From: an uncultured Burkholderiales bacterium
GTDB lineage: Bacteria; Pseudomonadota; Gammaproteobacteria; Burkholderiales; Burkholderiaceae_C
Length of the DNA: 5,092 nucleotides
Reading direction: 5' to 3'
NCBI GenBank assembly: GCA_903887655.1
Contig: CAISQQ010000393.1
Location: 1-5,092 of the forward strand
Program-made: the position numbers and the translations under genes
The notes under the pieces: generated by a model
The model's input: only the letters and a program-made list of their open reading frames with translations
Database searches by the model: none
Told to the model about the DNA's origin: nothing
Shown: piece by piece, positions 1-5,092 of the stretch
Numbering within the stretch: the stretch's first letter is position 1
How the letters are laid out: each line of letters opens with the position of its first letter

Positions 1-1
1 A

Positions 2-409
2 GGTTTGCATCAAAGTGATGAAGCCCGTGCACTGCTGGCTCGCTACATTGGGCCTTTGATCGAGCAAGGGGCAGACACCCTGGTCTTGGGGTGTACGCAT
101 TACTCATTTTTGAAAGACACGATTCAAGCTGTGGCAGGCATCAGTGTGGAGTTGATCGATCCGTGCGACGCCGTGGCCAGAGAATTGGCCCGACGCTTGA
201 GTGCTCAGTCACTGACACTGCTACCCCAATCGTTTGAAGGTCAAGAAGCTCCAATAACAACTGATCCCCATGTGAAAGTCAGGCGCACTCACTCCAGGGG
301 CCAAACCCGCTTGTTCACGACGGGCAGCATTGGCCAAGCCCAAACGGTCATGTCCCAGCTTTGGGGTGAAGATATTGTGGTTGAATCTTTTGCGGGATCC
401 ATTGTCTAA
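2..409 (+). CDS. murI: Glutamate racemase, C-terminal part (5' end outside the window)
   Basis: Glutamate racemase interconverts L- and D-glutamate in the cytoplasm and supplies D-Glu for peptidoglycan. The visible part is about 135 residues, roughly the C-terminal half of a family that usually runs to 260-290 aa. The decisive motif is LVLGCTHYSFL. Its Cys (codon 92-94) is the second catalytic thiol of the two-Cys racemase mechanism, and the His two residues later (codon 98-100) belongs to the same conserved block. Downstream, LIDPCDAVARELARRL and the LFTTGS segment are the usual C-terminal family blocks. The frame is open to the left edge. A TTG at 5-7 is an internal Leu codon, not a start, and the first catalytic Cys is missing only because the window cuts the gene. 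The stop is TAA at 407-409. The gene converges on the HD-domain gene with 33 bp between the stops. Confidence 0.95.
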   Translation, partial: GLHQSDEARALLARYIGPLIEQGADTLVLGCTHYSFLKDTIQAVAGISVELIDPCDAVARELARRLSAQSLTLLPQSFEGQEAPITTDPHVKVRRTHSRGQTRLFTTGSIGQAQTVMSQLWGEDIVVESFAGSIV

Positions 410-442
410 CGGATTTTTTGCTTGATCAGTCTTGGCTTGGTG

Positions 443-1393
443 TCAAGTGCACGCCATGAGGTCGACTTTTTTATGCGCTTCAATGAGCAGCATCATCAGT
501 GCGGCGCTGCGGTCGTCATGAATTTGAGCCTGAGCATTCAATGTGCAAAGCGCTGGGCTCGCAAAAAATGACAGGGCAAAATAAAGCGTGCGTTGATCCT
601 GAATGGGAAGCAGTTGAATGCAATCGAGCTTGGCCAAGGCTCTTGCCCCAGCGACTCCATGCTGACCCTTGACTGCTATCACGCGGTGCTTGGCATCGCA
701 GGTCAGCGTTTTGAGTTTGCCCATGTCGTGGCACAACGTCACCAAGGCGACCATGGGGTCGAGAGGGGAGAATTGGTACTCGAGGTCCCGAGGTGGGACT
801 TTGAAATGGCGGTCCTCAATACCCTGGTAATCAAAGCCCAATGCAAGCTCCTTTGCGCATAAAGCGACTTGAATGGAGTGCATGAGCAAGGTGGATTTGG
901 GGTTGTCTTCATCGGCGGGGAAATGAGGGTGTTGATTGAGGATTTGGAGGCACTCTAAAAGTGCTTTGGCATGCAATGGGTGGTTTTTTTGGATGCCATT
1001 GATCCATGCCATGATGTCCAAGCCTGCTGCTGCGTCTGCTTTGACCTCGGTCAATGCCTGTCGGTGACGGCGATTGATGGTGAAACATTTCTCTCCCAGA
1101 AGGAATTGAGAGGATGGACCAAGACTCGACCACAAGCCATTTTTTTCGTGCGGCAACAAGCTCATGAAAAGGTCTTGGCGTTGTCGCAAAGCGAGCAACA
1201 GGGTGACAGCCCAACCCAAGAAGCCAATGGCGCATAAAACTGCCCAATGTTGCAGAGTGGCCGATTCAGTGTTTTGGATGAGAGCGTTCAAGACCCAGTC
1301 GCTGGGTGTGTGATGGGGTCGGAGTGACCAGTAACCCCAAAGGCTCACCACCAGCCACCAAAAGCTCGCCACCACCAACGCGCTTTTGAGCAT
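443..1393 (-). CDS. Membrane-anchored HD-domain protein (putative metal-dependent phosphohydrolase-like)
   Basis: This is a 316-aa protein. Hydrophobic segments at about residues 4-23 (rich in Trp, Leu and Val) and 48-69 look like two membrane spans, leaving a large, probably cytosolic C-terminal domain. That domain has an HD-superfamily pattern: H172 in LLMHSIQVA, the H222-D223 doublet in LCHDMGKLKTL, and H245 in GQHGVAGARAL. The usual late Asp is expected near LIEAHKKVD (303-311), where a His (H307) stands in the 'ADK' position, so activity is uncertain. HD domains bind metals and often hydrolyse phosphoesters or nucleotides; the substrate here is unknown. The arrangement of H172 and the HD doublet also resembles the HD core of MOBH/TraI_2-type conjugation proteins, a weak resemblance judged by eye. 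The frame stays open upstream to 1708, but that stretch overlaps the 1405-1935 gene and has no domain character, so I chose ATG 1391-1393, 11 bp after that gene's stop. No clear Shine-Dalgarno is visible, so translation may be coupled. The stop is TGA at 443-445. Confidence 0.8.
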   Translation of the reverse strand: MLKSALVVASFWWLVVSLWGYWSLRPHHTPSDWVLNALIQNTESATLQHWAVLCAIGFLGWAVTLLLALRQRQDLFMSLLPHEKNGLWSSLGPSSQFLLGEKCFTINRRHRQALTEVKADAAAGLDIMAWINGIQKNHPLHAKALLECLQILNQHPHFPADEDNPKSTLLMHSIQVALCAKELALGFDYQGIEDRHFKVPPRDLEYQFSPLDPMVALVTLCHDMGKLKTLTCDAKHRVIAVKGQHGVAGARALAKLDCIQLLPIQDQRTLYFALSFFASPALCTLNAQAQIHDDRSAALMMLLIEAHKKVDLMACT

Positions 1394-1404
1394 GGATGTT
1401 GGTC

Positions 1405-1935
1405 TTAAAGAGGTGCGGAGCTCATGGTCTGACGGTCGAGTTCGAGTACAAATTTTCTCGTTTGTGCCTGAGTCTGCTCGATCAGGCTCATGCCTTTGTT
1501 TTGCCAATCTCCCGGGATCGACTGCAAGGGTGTGAGCAATCGCCTGGCTCGGTGGTAGAGCAAAATAAGAGACCTCAGATTTTCCAAAACCAAGCGGGTA
1601 GATGCTGCATGGTGCGCAAAAGCATCGGTGGTGTTTTGAAATCGCAGCAATCCGCTCAGTGGCACACGCTTTGCTCGCCAGCGCGATGCGTGGTAACTGT
1701 AATTCCACTGAACCATCAGCGGCTCTCGCTCATAGGGGTAATGTTTCGCAGAGGCTTTGAATGAAAACCACATCACCCTTAAGCGCCCTGAATAAATGGG
1801 TTGAAATTGGTTCAAGAGTTGATCAAGTTCAATGATGGCCTCCAGTGCGTTGAACATCAAATCGTGCAGATCGCTCACTCGAGCGCTGTAGGTCGCCAGG
1901 GTGGTTTGTCGCTCAAGTTCTAGTGCGGGTGGCAT
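1405..1935 (-). CDS. Hypothetical 176-aa helical protein, first gene of the HD-protein pair
   Basis: I do not recognise this family. The ATG at 1933-1935 has a strong ribosome binding site and the frame is open for 176 codons to TAA at 1405-1407. The N-terminal third (about 8-45) and C-terminal third (about 112-168) look helical and amphipathic, with spaced Leu/Ile that could pack as a bundle or short coiled coil. The middle (about 50-100) is rich in aromatic and basic residues (RVMWFSFK, MVQWNYSYHASRWRAKR), unusual enough to suggest a conserved surface or a nucleic-acid or lipid contact. There is no signal peptide and no clear membrane span. The HD-domain membrane protein begins 11 bp downstream on the same strand, so the two are almost certainly co-transcribed and may form a complex. 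A link to integrative-element accessory proteins is conceivable but unsupported. That the gene is real rests on the RBS, its length and tight spacing to the next gene. Confidence 0.75.
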   Translation of the reverse strand: MPPALELERQTTLATYSARVSDLHDLMFNALEAIIELDQLLNQFQPIYSGRLRVMWFSFKASAKHYPYEREPLMVQWNYSYHASRWRAKRVPLSGLLRFQNTTDAFAHHAASTRLVLENLRSLILLYHRARRLLTPLQSIPGDWQNKGMSLIEQTQAQTRKFVLELDRQTMSSAPL

Positions 1936-1940
1936 GCTGC

Positions 1941-1947
1941 TCTCCTC
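1941..1947 (-). promoter_or_regulatory. Ribosome binding site of the 176-aa gene
   Basis: On the minus strand the sequence reads GAGGAGA, 5 nt before ATG 1933-1935. This is a near-ideal Shine-Dalgarno with good spacing. It is the strongest one in the window and fixes the start of the otherwise unrecognised gene. Confidence 0.8.
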
Positions 1948-1997
1948 ATGTTGGAGTCAAGACAATGGCGTTGGATAGAAGAATTTTAAAAACACAC

Positions 1998-2012
1998 CAA
2001 TCCAATTGATTG
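1998..2012. repeat. Short inverted repeat (CAATC / GATTG)
   Basis: Arms CAATC (1998-2002) and GATTG (2008-2012) flank a 5-nt spacer. The repeat lies about 60 bp upstream of the 176-aa gene start, in an AT-rich gap, right beside a second inverted repeat. It could be an operator half-site pair. With only 5-bp arms, chance is a real alternative. Confidence 0.3.
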
Positions 2013-2017
2013 CCCTA

Positions 2018-2036
2018 AAAACAGCGCTTATGTTTT
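2018..2036 (-). repeat. AT-rich inverted repeat (AAAACA / TGTTTT), possible weak terminator or operator
   Basis: Six-base perfect arms (2018-2023 and 2031-2036) enclose a 7-nt loop, GCGCTTA. Read on the minus strand, the second arm runs directly into TTTTTA, so the structure could act as a weak terminator for the Bug-VOC-Bug cluster that ends at 2126. It could equally be an operator for the 176-aa/HD pair whose start is about 80 bp away. The stem is AT-rich and weak, so I do not call it a rho-independent terminator. Confidence 0.3.
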
Positions 2037-2125
2037 GATTTCAATCCTTTACGTCGAGTTTTATCTCATTTCGAATGCGACGAGTGGCGTCTATGTGGGT
2101 GGCCGCATCAAGTCCAATAGAGGGA

Positions 2126-3097
2126 TTAGGGTTGTGCGCCGTTGATCTTGGACTTTTCTGCCACTTGCCCCCAGCGCTGTAAATCACTCGCCACCAATTT
2201 GCCCAACTCCTCAGCGGTGCTCGGAGTGGCTGTCACTTGATTGTTGGCCATCAGGCTGATCACCTCTGGCATTTTGAGGATGCGGTTGACCTCGGCTTCC
2301 AGTGTCTTCAGCACTTGGGGCGGGGTGCCAGCCGGGGCGAAGAGCGCCGCCCAAAACCGAAATTCCACCTCAGGCAGACCCAGCTCTGCCATCGTGGGCA
2401 CATTGGGCAGGGCTGGGATTCTGCTCGGAGAAGAGACGGCAAGGGCACGGATGGTGCCCGAATTGATCGAGGCGATGGAGGGACCCGTGTCGACCATGGA
2501 GGTGAGCAAGTCCCCCGATATCAACGCGGTGATGGTCTCTGATGTGCTTTTGTATTGAATGAATTCCCCGGGAGTACCGGTTTTGATGCGCAGCAACTCG
2601 CTGGCAAACTGAAAAGCGGGGCCTGATCCCCCATAATTGGCTTTGTTGGGATTGGCCTTCATGAAGGCGACCAATTCAGCCATGCTTTTGATGTTGGAGC
2701 TCGGTGTCACGACGGCAATCAGTGGAAATGAGGCCACCAAAGAGATCGGTGCAAAATCTTTGGTGGTCGAGTAACGAAGTTGTTTGTTCAAAATCGGTGT
2801 GAACACCATATTGCCAATGGGGCCCATGAGCAAGGTATAGCCATCGGCTGGTGCTTTGGCCACATATTCCGTGGCAATGATGCCACCAGCACCTGTTTTG
2901 TTCTCAACCACCACGGCTTGACCGAGGTTCGTGGTCATTTTTTGAGACAAGATTCGAGCCAAGGTGTCGATCCCGCCTCCAGCGCCTTGACCCACGACGA
3001 TTTTGATGCTCTTGAGTGGAAAGTCTTGTGCGTTGACCAGTGAGCTCGCTGCGCTCAAGCAAAGAAGACACAACGCAGATTTGAGGAGGTTTTTCAT
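2126..3097 (-). CDS. Bug/TctC family tripartite tricarboxylate-type periplasmic binding protein (last gene of cluster)
   Basis: This is a 323-aa exported solute-binding protein, a typical family length. Residues 1-23 form a Sec signal peptide (KNLLK n-region, Leu/Ala/Ser core, cleavage likely after VNA). The mature protein starts QDFPLKSIKIVV, followed by the family's GGGIDTLARIL loop (about 40-50), NKTGAGGIIATEYVAKAPADGYTL (about 66-89), the SMAELVAFMKANP block (138-150), LRALAVSS-like RALAVSSPSR (217-226) and VPTMAELGLPE (233-243). Such proteins bind carboxylates or other small organic acids in the periplasm for TTT (TctABC) transporters or for sensing. No tctA or tctB lies in the window, so this is an orphan. 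The central segment usually reading 'VPYKG.aP' is YKSTSETITALISGD (182-196), diverged from the canonical Gly/Pro form, which suggests a different ligand. ATG 3095-3097 lies 10 bp after the VOC stop with no clear Shine-Dalgarno, consistent with translational coupling. The stop is TAA at 2126-2128. Confidence 0.95.
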   Translation of the reverse strand: MKNLLKSALCLLCLSAASSLVNAQDFPLKSIKIVVGQGAGGGIDTLARILSQKMTTNLGQAVVVENKTGAGGIIATEYVAKAPADGYTLLMGPIGNMVFTPILNKQLRYSTTKDFAPISLVASFPLIAVVTPSSNIKSMAELVAFMKANPNKANYGGSGPAFQFASELLRIKTGTPGEFIQYKSTSETITALISGDLLTSMVDTGPSIASINSGTIRALAVSSPSRIPALPNVPTMAELGLPEVEFRFWAALFAPAGTPPQVLKTLEAEVNRILKMPEVISLMANNQVTATPSTAEELGKLVASDLQRWGQVAEKSKINGAQP

Positions 3098-3107
3098 AGG
3101 GGTTGGT

Positions 3108-3650
3108 TCAATTGAAGATTTTAGCTTTGAGCCCTTGGGCCCACTCTTGAATGCTCACCCGTGTGGGGTCGTCACGGATCAGTTGTTCAGTCTGAGACAA
3201 GATATCGGCTTGCGATTGACTTAAATCAATGGGAACACCAAAGGGCTGCTCAATATACCAAGGCGATGGTGTGTAGAGCTCAATTCGAGTGCCCTCTGGG
3301 TCAAACAAATAGATACTCCACGCATTGCCATGGGTGATGGTGCGTTGCAAAGGCACATTGTCGCGAAGCAAGTTTTCGTGATAAATTTTCAAGGCGGCCA
3401 AATCATCAACGCGAAATGAAATTTGATTGATGGGGTTGAAGTTCAATTCATTGGGTCGTCCGCTGGCCAAGACAATTTGATGGTGTTCTTCAGGGCTGCG
3501 GCTGAGAAAAGCAATTTCACCGCCCAAGTAGTAGTCACCCCGATCGGTGAGCACGAGCCCAAAGGTCTTGGTGTAAAACTCAACCATCAGATCGAGATTT
3601 TGGCAAAAGAAGCCAAAGTGGGTGAGTTGTGCATTCGGTGGTCGGTTCAT
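3108..3650 (-). CDS. VOC-fold protein with extradiol ring-cleavage dioxygenase signature
   Basis: This is a 180-aa, probably cytosolic member of the vicinal oxygen chelate superfamily. Two beta-alpha-beta-beta-beta modules are visible: one starts at LTHFGFFCQNLDLMVEFY (9-26), the other at INQISFRVDDLAALKIY (75-90). Residues 105-124 fit the extradiol dioxygenase pattern as I recall it, from ITH through IYLFDPEG to E124. Compared by eye with BphC-type enzymes, H11 and E124 are metal ligands, while H56/H57 (EEHHQIVLASG), H107 and Y114 fall at active-site positions. The remaining metal His falls on Q76. The roughly 55-residue tail after E124 (from SPWYIEQPFGVP) is an extension seen in some single-domain relatives. 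It may cleave a catechol-like diol, but a lyase, isomerase or other VOC role is equally open. I chose ATG 3648-3650 because CAGGA lies 6 nt upstream; a TTG at 3666-3668 would add six residues without domain content. It sits between two Bug genes and is probably co-transcribed with them. Confidence 0.9.
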   Translation of the reverse strand: MNRPPNAQLTHFGFFCQNLDLMVEFYTKTFGLVLTDRGDYYLGGEIAFLSRSPEEHHQIVLASGRPNELNFNPINQISFRVDDLAALKIYHENLLRDNVPLQRTITHGNAWSIYLFDPEGTRIELYTPSPWYIEQPFGVPIDLSQSQADILSQTEQLIRDDPTRVSIQEWAQGLKAKIFN

Positions 3651-3788
3651 GGTTTTTCCTGAAATCAAATAAAGTGTTGAAAACCAGTTGGCGCTCCTGT
3701 GCCTTGTTGCCGCTCTTCATCAATAGACTCAAGCGTAAGCGTCCAGGCTTCGGGCCACCGGTCTCATTTTAAAGCGCTCAGGCTCTGT
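3651..3788 (-). other. 138-bp spacer between the first Bug gene and the VOC gene
   Basis: The spacer holds the VOC Shine-Dalgarno at its downstream end and no convincing terminator. Near 3731-3742 a 6-base unit is repeated in tandem (AAGCGTAAGCGT on the plus strand). The gap is long for a tight operon, so an internal promoter for the VOC-Bug pair is possible, but I found no good -35/-10 pair. Confidence 0.4.
3657..3661 (-). promoter_or_regulatory. Ribosome binding site deciding the VOC gene start
   Basis: The minus strand reads CAGGA, 6 nt before ATG 3648-3650. It supports this ATG over the in-frame TTG at 3666-3668, which would lie upstream of the Shine-Dalgarno. Confidence 0.65.
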
Positions 3789-4793
3789 TCATTGGCGCTC
3801 AATGTGTTTGAGTTCCACGACATGACGCCAACGGGTGATTTCTTGCTCTATGCGCGTTTTCATCTCTTCGGGGCTGGAGGCAATCGGAGTGCCGCCAAAG
3901 TCAGCAAATTTTTGTTTGAAATCTGGACTCTCCAGCATCAAGCGAAATTCATGGTTGAGTTTATCCACAATGGGCCGCGGCGTGCCAGGCGCAACCACGA
4001 CACCCAACCAAGAACTGAATTCAATGCCTGGGAGAGTCTCAGATACAGTGGGTATTTCAGGCATCAAAGGAGAGCGATTTTTTGAGGACACGGCCAAGCC
4101 GCGCAGTTTTCCACCCTTGATTTGTCCAAACGAGAAGGTGGCGGTCTCGATCATGGTGTCGACTCTACCCCCCATGATTTCGTTGAAGGCTTGGGGAGCG
4201 CCTTTGAAGGGGACGTGTAGCATGTCAACACCGGCTTCAATATTGATCCACTCGCCCAGCAAATGGTGCAAACTGCCCGAGCCGATCGAGGAAAAAGAGG
4301 TTTGACCGGGATTGAGCTTGGTCTTGGCAATGAGCTCGCCAAAGGTCTTGATGGGCGAGTCTTTGGCGACGGAGACCACCATGGGATAAGTGACAATGGT
4401 GCTCACCATGCCAAAATCTTTGACGGGGTCGTAGGGCAGTTTGTTCAAGATGGCCACGGAAGCGGGGTGGCCACCCGTTAACAGCACCATGTTCAAGCCG
4501 TCGGGTGCAGACTTGCTCACAAAGTCGTTGCCGATCAGCCCCCCTGAACCCACCCTTTGCTCCACCAAAACGGGCTGACCCAGTCGCTCTGAGAGCCTTT
4601 GGGCCAAAAGGCGCGAGACGATGTCCGTACTCGAGCCCACACCAAAACTCACCGTGAAATGAATCGGTTTGCTGGGGTAATCATTGCCAACAGCAGAGTT
4701 TTGAGCTTGCGCAGCAAAACCGCAAAGGATCAAGCTCAACCATGCCAGCGGCTTGACGCTCAATGAAAAAAGTCGGGTTAAATATGTTTTCAC
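3789..4793 (-). CDS. Bug/TctC family periplasmic binding protein (first visible gene of cluster), GTG start
   Basis: This is a 334-aa exported solute-binding protein of the tripartite tricarboxylate (Bug) family. With a GTG start at 4791-4793 the N-terminus is a standard signal peptide: basic KTYLTRLFSLSVK, hydrophobic PLAWLSLILCGFA, and cleavage near AQA-Q (about residue 30). The mature part begins YPSKPIHFTVSF, followed by the ligand-loop region VGSSTDIVSRLLA (52-64, where many relatives have GG..D), VGSGGLIGNDFVSKSAPDG (81-99), SLHHLLGEWIN (174-184), and the canonical HVPFKGAPQAFNEIMGGRVD (193-212). These are followed by LRGLAVSSKNR (230-240), IPTVSETLPGIEF (247-259) and VAPGTP (267-272). 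The ligand is unknown; carboxylates and aromatic acids are usual for the family. The frame is open upstream to 4946 with ATGs at 4860-4862 and 4920-4922, but those starts would put about 23-43 non-signal residues before the signal peptide. No Shine-Dalgarno is clear for any of them, so the start is moderately sure. The stop is TGA at 3789-3791, with 138 bp to the VOC start. Confidence 0.92.
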   Translation of the reverse strand: MKTYLTRLFSLSVKPLAWLSLILCGFAAQAQNSAVGNDYPSKPIHFTVSFGVGSSTDIVSRLLAQRLSERLGQPVLVEQRVGSGGLIGNDFVSKSAPDGLNMVLLTGGHPASVAILNKLPYDPVKDFGMVSTIVTYPMVVSVAKDSPIKTFGELIAKTKLNPGQTSFSSIGSGSLHHLLGEWINIEAGVDMLHVPFKGAPQAFNEIMGGRVDTMIETATFSFGQIKGGKLRGLAVSSKNRSPLMPEIPTVSETLPGIEFSSWLGVVVAPGTPRPIVDKLNHEFRLMLESPDFKQKFADFGGTPIASSPEEMKTRIEQEITRWRHVVELKHIERQ

Positions 4794-5036
4794 TCGGGTC
4801 AGCCAGTGATTTGAAAAGCCCTCACATAACTCCGAATCGGTCAAAACGATGGTTCGTACCATGATGAATGTGTGTTGAAGTGGGGCCCAGGCCGTTGTCT
4901 GCAACTTGCCGGCAAAGTACATAAAAGGAAATTCAATTATCCCCAACTCCCAGCGTTACAGGGCTAAGCGTAAGCCCTAGGTTGGTGCCGCTAATGCGCT
5001 TGCTCATCATGGAGCGATCCCCGCCAGGGTGGCGAT
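4794..5036. other. Leader/intergenic region upstream of the Bug-VOC-Bug cluster
   Basis: No gene is supported in this stretch. Part of it (4794-4946) is open in the Bug frame but reads like non-coding sequence, with no family homology recognisable. It should hold the promoter of the cluster if the cluster is transcribed from here. A GATAAT element on the minus strand (4936-4941) resembles a -10 box, but no acceptable -35 lies 16-18 bp upstream. One small hairpin is listed separately. Confidence 0.5.
4960..4978. repeat. Small GC-rich hairpin (AGGGCT / AGCCCT)
   Basis: Perfect 6-bp arms at 4960-4965 and 4973-4978 enclose a 7-nt loop, AAGCGTA. No T-run follows on either strand, so it is not a typical intrinsic terminator. 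Its place between the cluster start and a possible gene end at 5037 suits either a weak terminator remnant or an operator for the Bug-VOC-Bug cluster. Confidence 0.35.
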
Positions 5037-5090
5037 TCAAATCGAGATGTTTCCCCGCAAAGTGCCTGCAGTCATGGCGATCTCGCCCGT
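5037..5090 (-). CDS. Possible C-terminal end of a minus-strand gene entering from the right edge
   Basis: On the minus strand, the frame from the window edge reads TGEIAMTAGTLRGNISI and then stops at TGA 5037-5039. The composition looks like a plausible protein C-terminus, and its place upstream of a same-strand cluster fits an operon member. However, 17 codons cannot be assigned to a family. The other minus frame (to about 4937) and one plus frame (from 4981 to the edge) are also open here, so this is tentative. Confidence 0.25.
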   Translation of the reverse strand, partial: TGEIAMTAGTLRGNISI

Positions 5091-5092
5091 CG

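Noticed and set aside
396..447. Terminator between the converging murI and HD genes
   Set aside because: After the murI stop, GGAT followed by T6 can pair with an ATCC upstream, but only as a 4-bp stem. A CTTGA/TCAAG pair (421-447) has a 17-nt loop. Neither is convincing.
593..1237. Plus-strand frames and a 112-aa minus-strand frame within the HD gene
   Set aside because: The HD frame carries membrane segments and the H...HD motif set; the alternatives carry none.
1394..1708. N-terminal extension of the HD protein frame to 1708
   Set aside because: It overlaps most of the 3' half of the 176-aa gene, has Cys/His/Pro-rich composition without domain character, and would put 105 residues before the natural membrane segment. 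The ATG at 1391-1393, directly after the upstream stop, is a better start.
2237..2558. Two plus-strand open frames opposite the downstream Bug gene
   Set aside because: Both lie antisense to a clear TctC-family coding sequence, overlap each other and have no recognisable domain. They are shadows of the real gene.
3600..3720. Small minus-strand frame starting at ATG 3718-3720 in the Bug-VOC spacer
   Set aside because: It has no Shine-Dalgarno, runs into the VOC gene in another frame and shows no protein-like features.
3835..4481. Plus-strand frames and a short minus-strand frame inside the upstream Bug gene
   Set aside because: They overlap a gene with complete family motifs, and their composition is typical of out-of-frame translation.
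4936..4941. GATAAT as -10 box of the Bug-VOC-Bug cluster promoter
   Set aside because: No acceptable -35 lies 16-18 bp upstream and there is no extended -10 TG, so it is not listed as a promoter.
4937..5091. Other open frames at the right edge (minus to about 4937, plus from 4981)
   Set aside because: They are short, have no family motif, and conflict with each other and with the better-looking minus C-terminus ending at 5037. Too little sequence to choose with confidence.

Overview
The window looks like a piece of a betaproteobacterial chromosome, most likely Burkholderiales and close to Comamonadaceae. The evidence is two orphan Bug/TctC-type periplasmic binding proteins, a family greatly expanded in that order, beside a typical proteobacterial murI. 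Base composition looks near half G+C, which would suit a freshwater, moderate-GC member of the group (Limnohabitans-like) better than the high-GC relatives. This is an inference from family content, not a database match.

Layout. Positions 2-409 (+) hold the C-terminal half of glutamate racemase (murI), cut by the window edge. It converges with a two-gene minus-strand unit at 443-1935. The upstream gene of this pair (1405-1935) encodes an unrecognised 176-aa helical protein with a strong ribosome binding site. The downstream gene (443-1393) encodes a 316-aa protein with two N-terminal membrane segments and a cytosolic HD-type metal-dependent domain. A 190-bp AT-rich gap (1936-2125) with two adjacent inverted repeats separates this pair from a second minus-strand cluster.

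The second cluster (2126-4793) reads, in transcription order: a Bug/TctC binding protein (3789-4793), a small VOC-fold (glyoxalase/extradiol dioxygenase superfamily) enzyme (3108-3650), and a second, clearly different Bug/TctC protein (2126-3097). No TctA or TctB membrane partner is visible. The final stretch (4794-5092) is leader sequence for this cluster, with a small hairpin and perhaps the last codons of another minus-strand gene entering from the right edge.

How the genes may work together: the Bug-VOC-Bug cluster reads as a catabolic or uptake module, with two periplasmic binders for carboxylate-type or aromatic ligands around a possible ring-cleavage-type enzyme. The VOC protein matches the extradiol dioxygenase signature, but one expected metal-ligand His appears to be Gln. 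The HD-protein pair is the least familiar part of the window and the best candidate for something undescribed. I saw no CRISPR array, tRNA, rRNA, insertion sequence or convincing rho-independent terminator.
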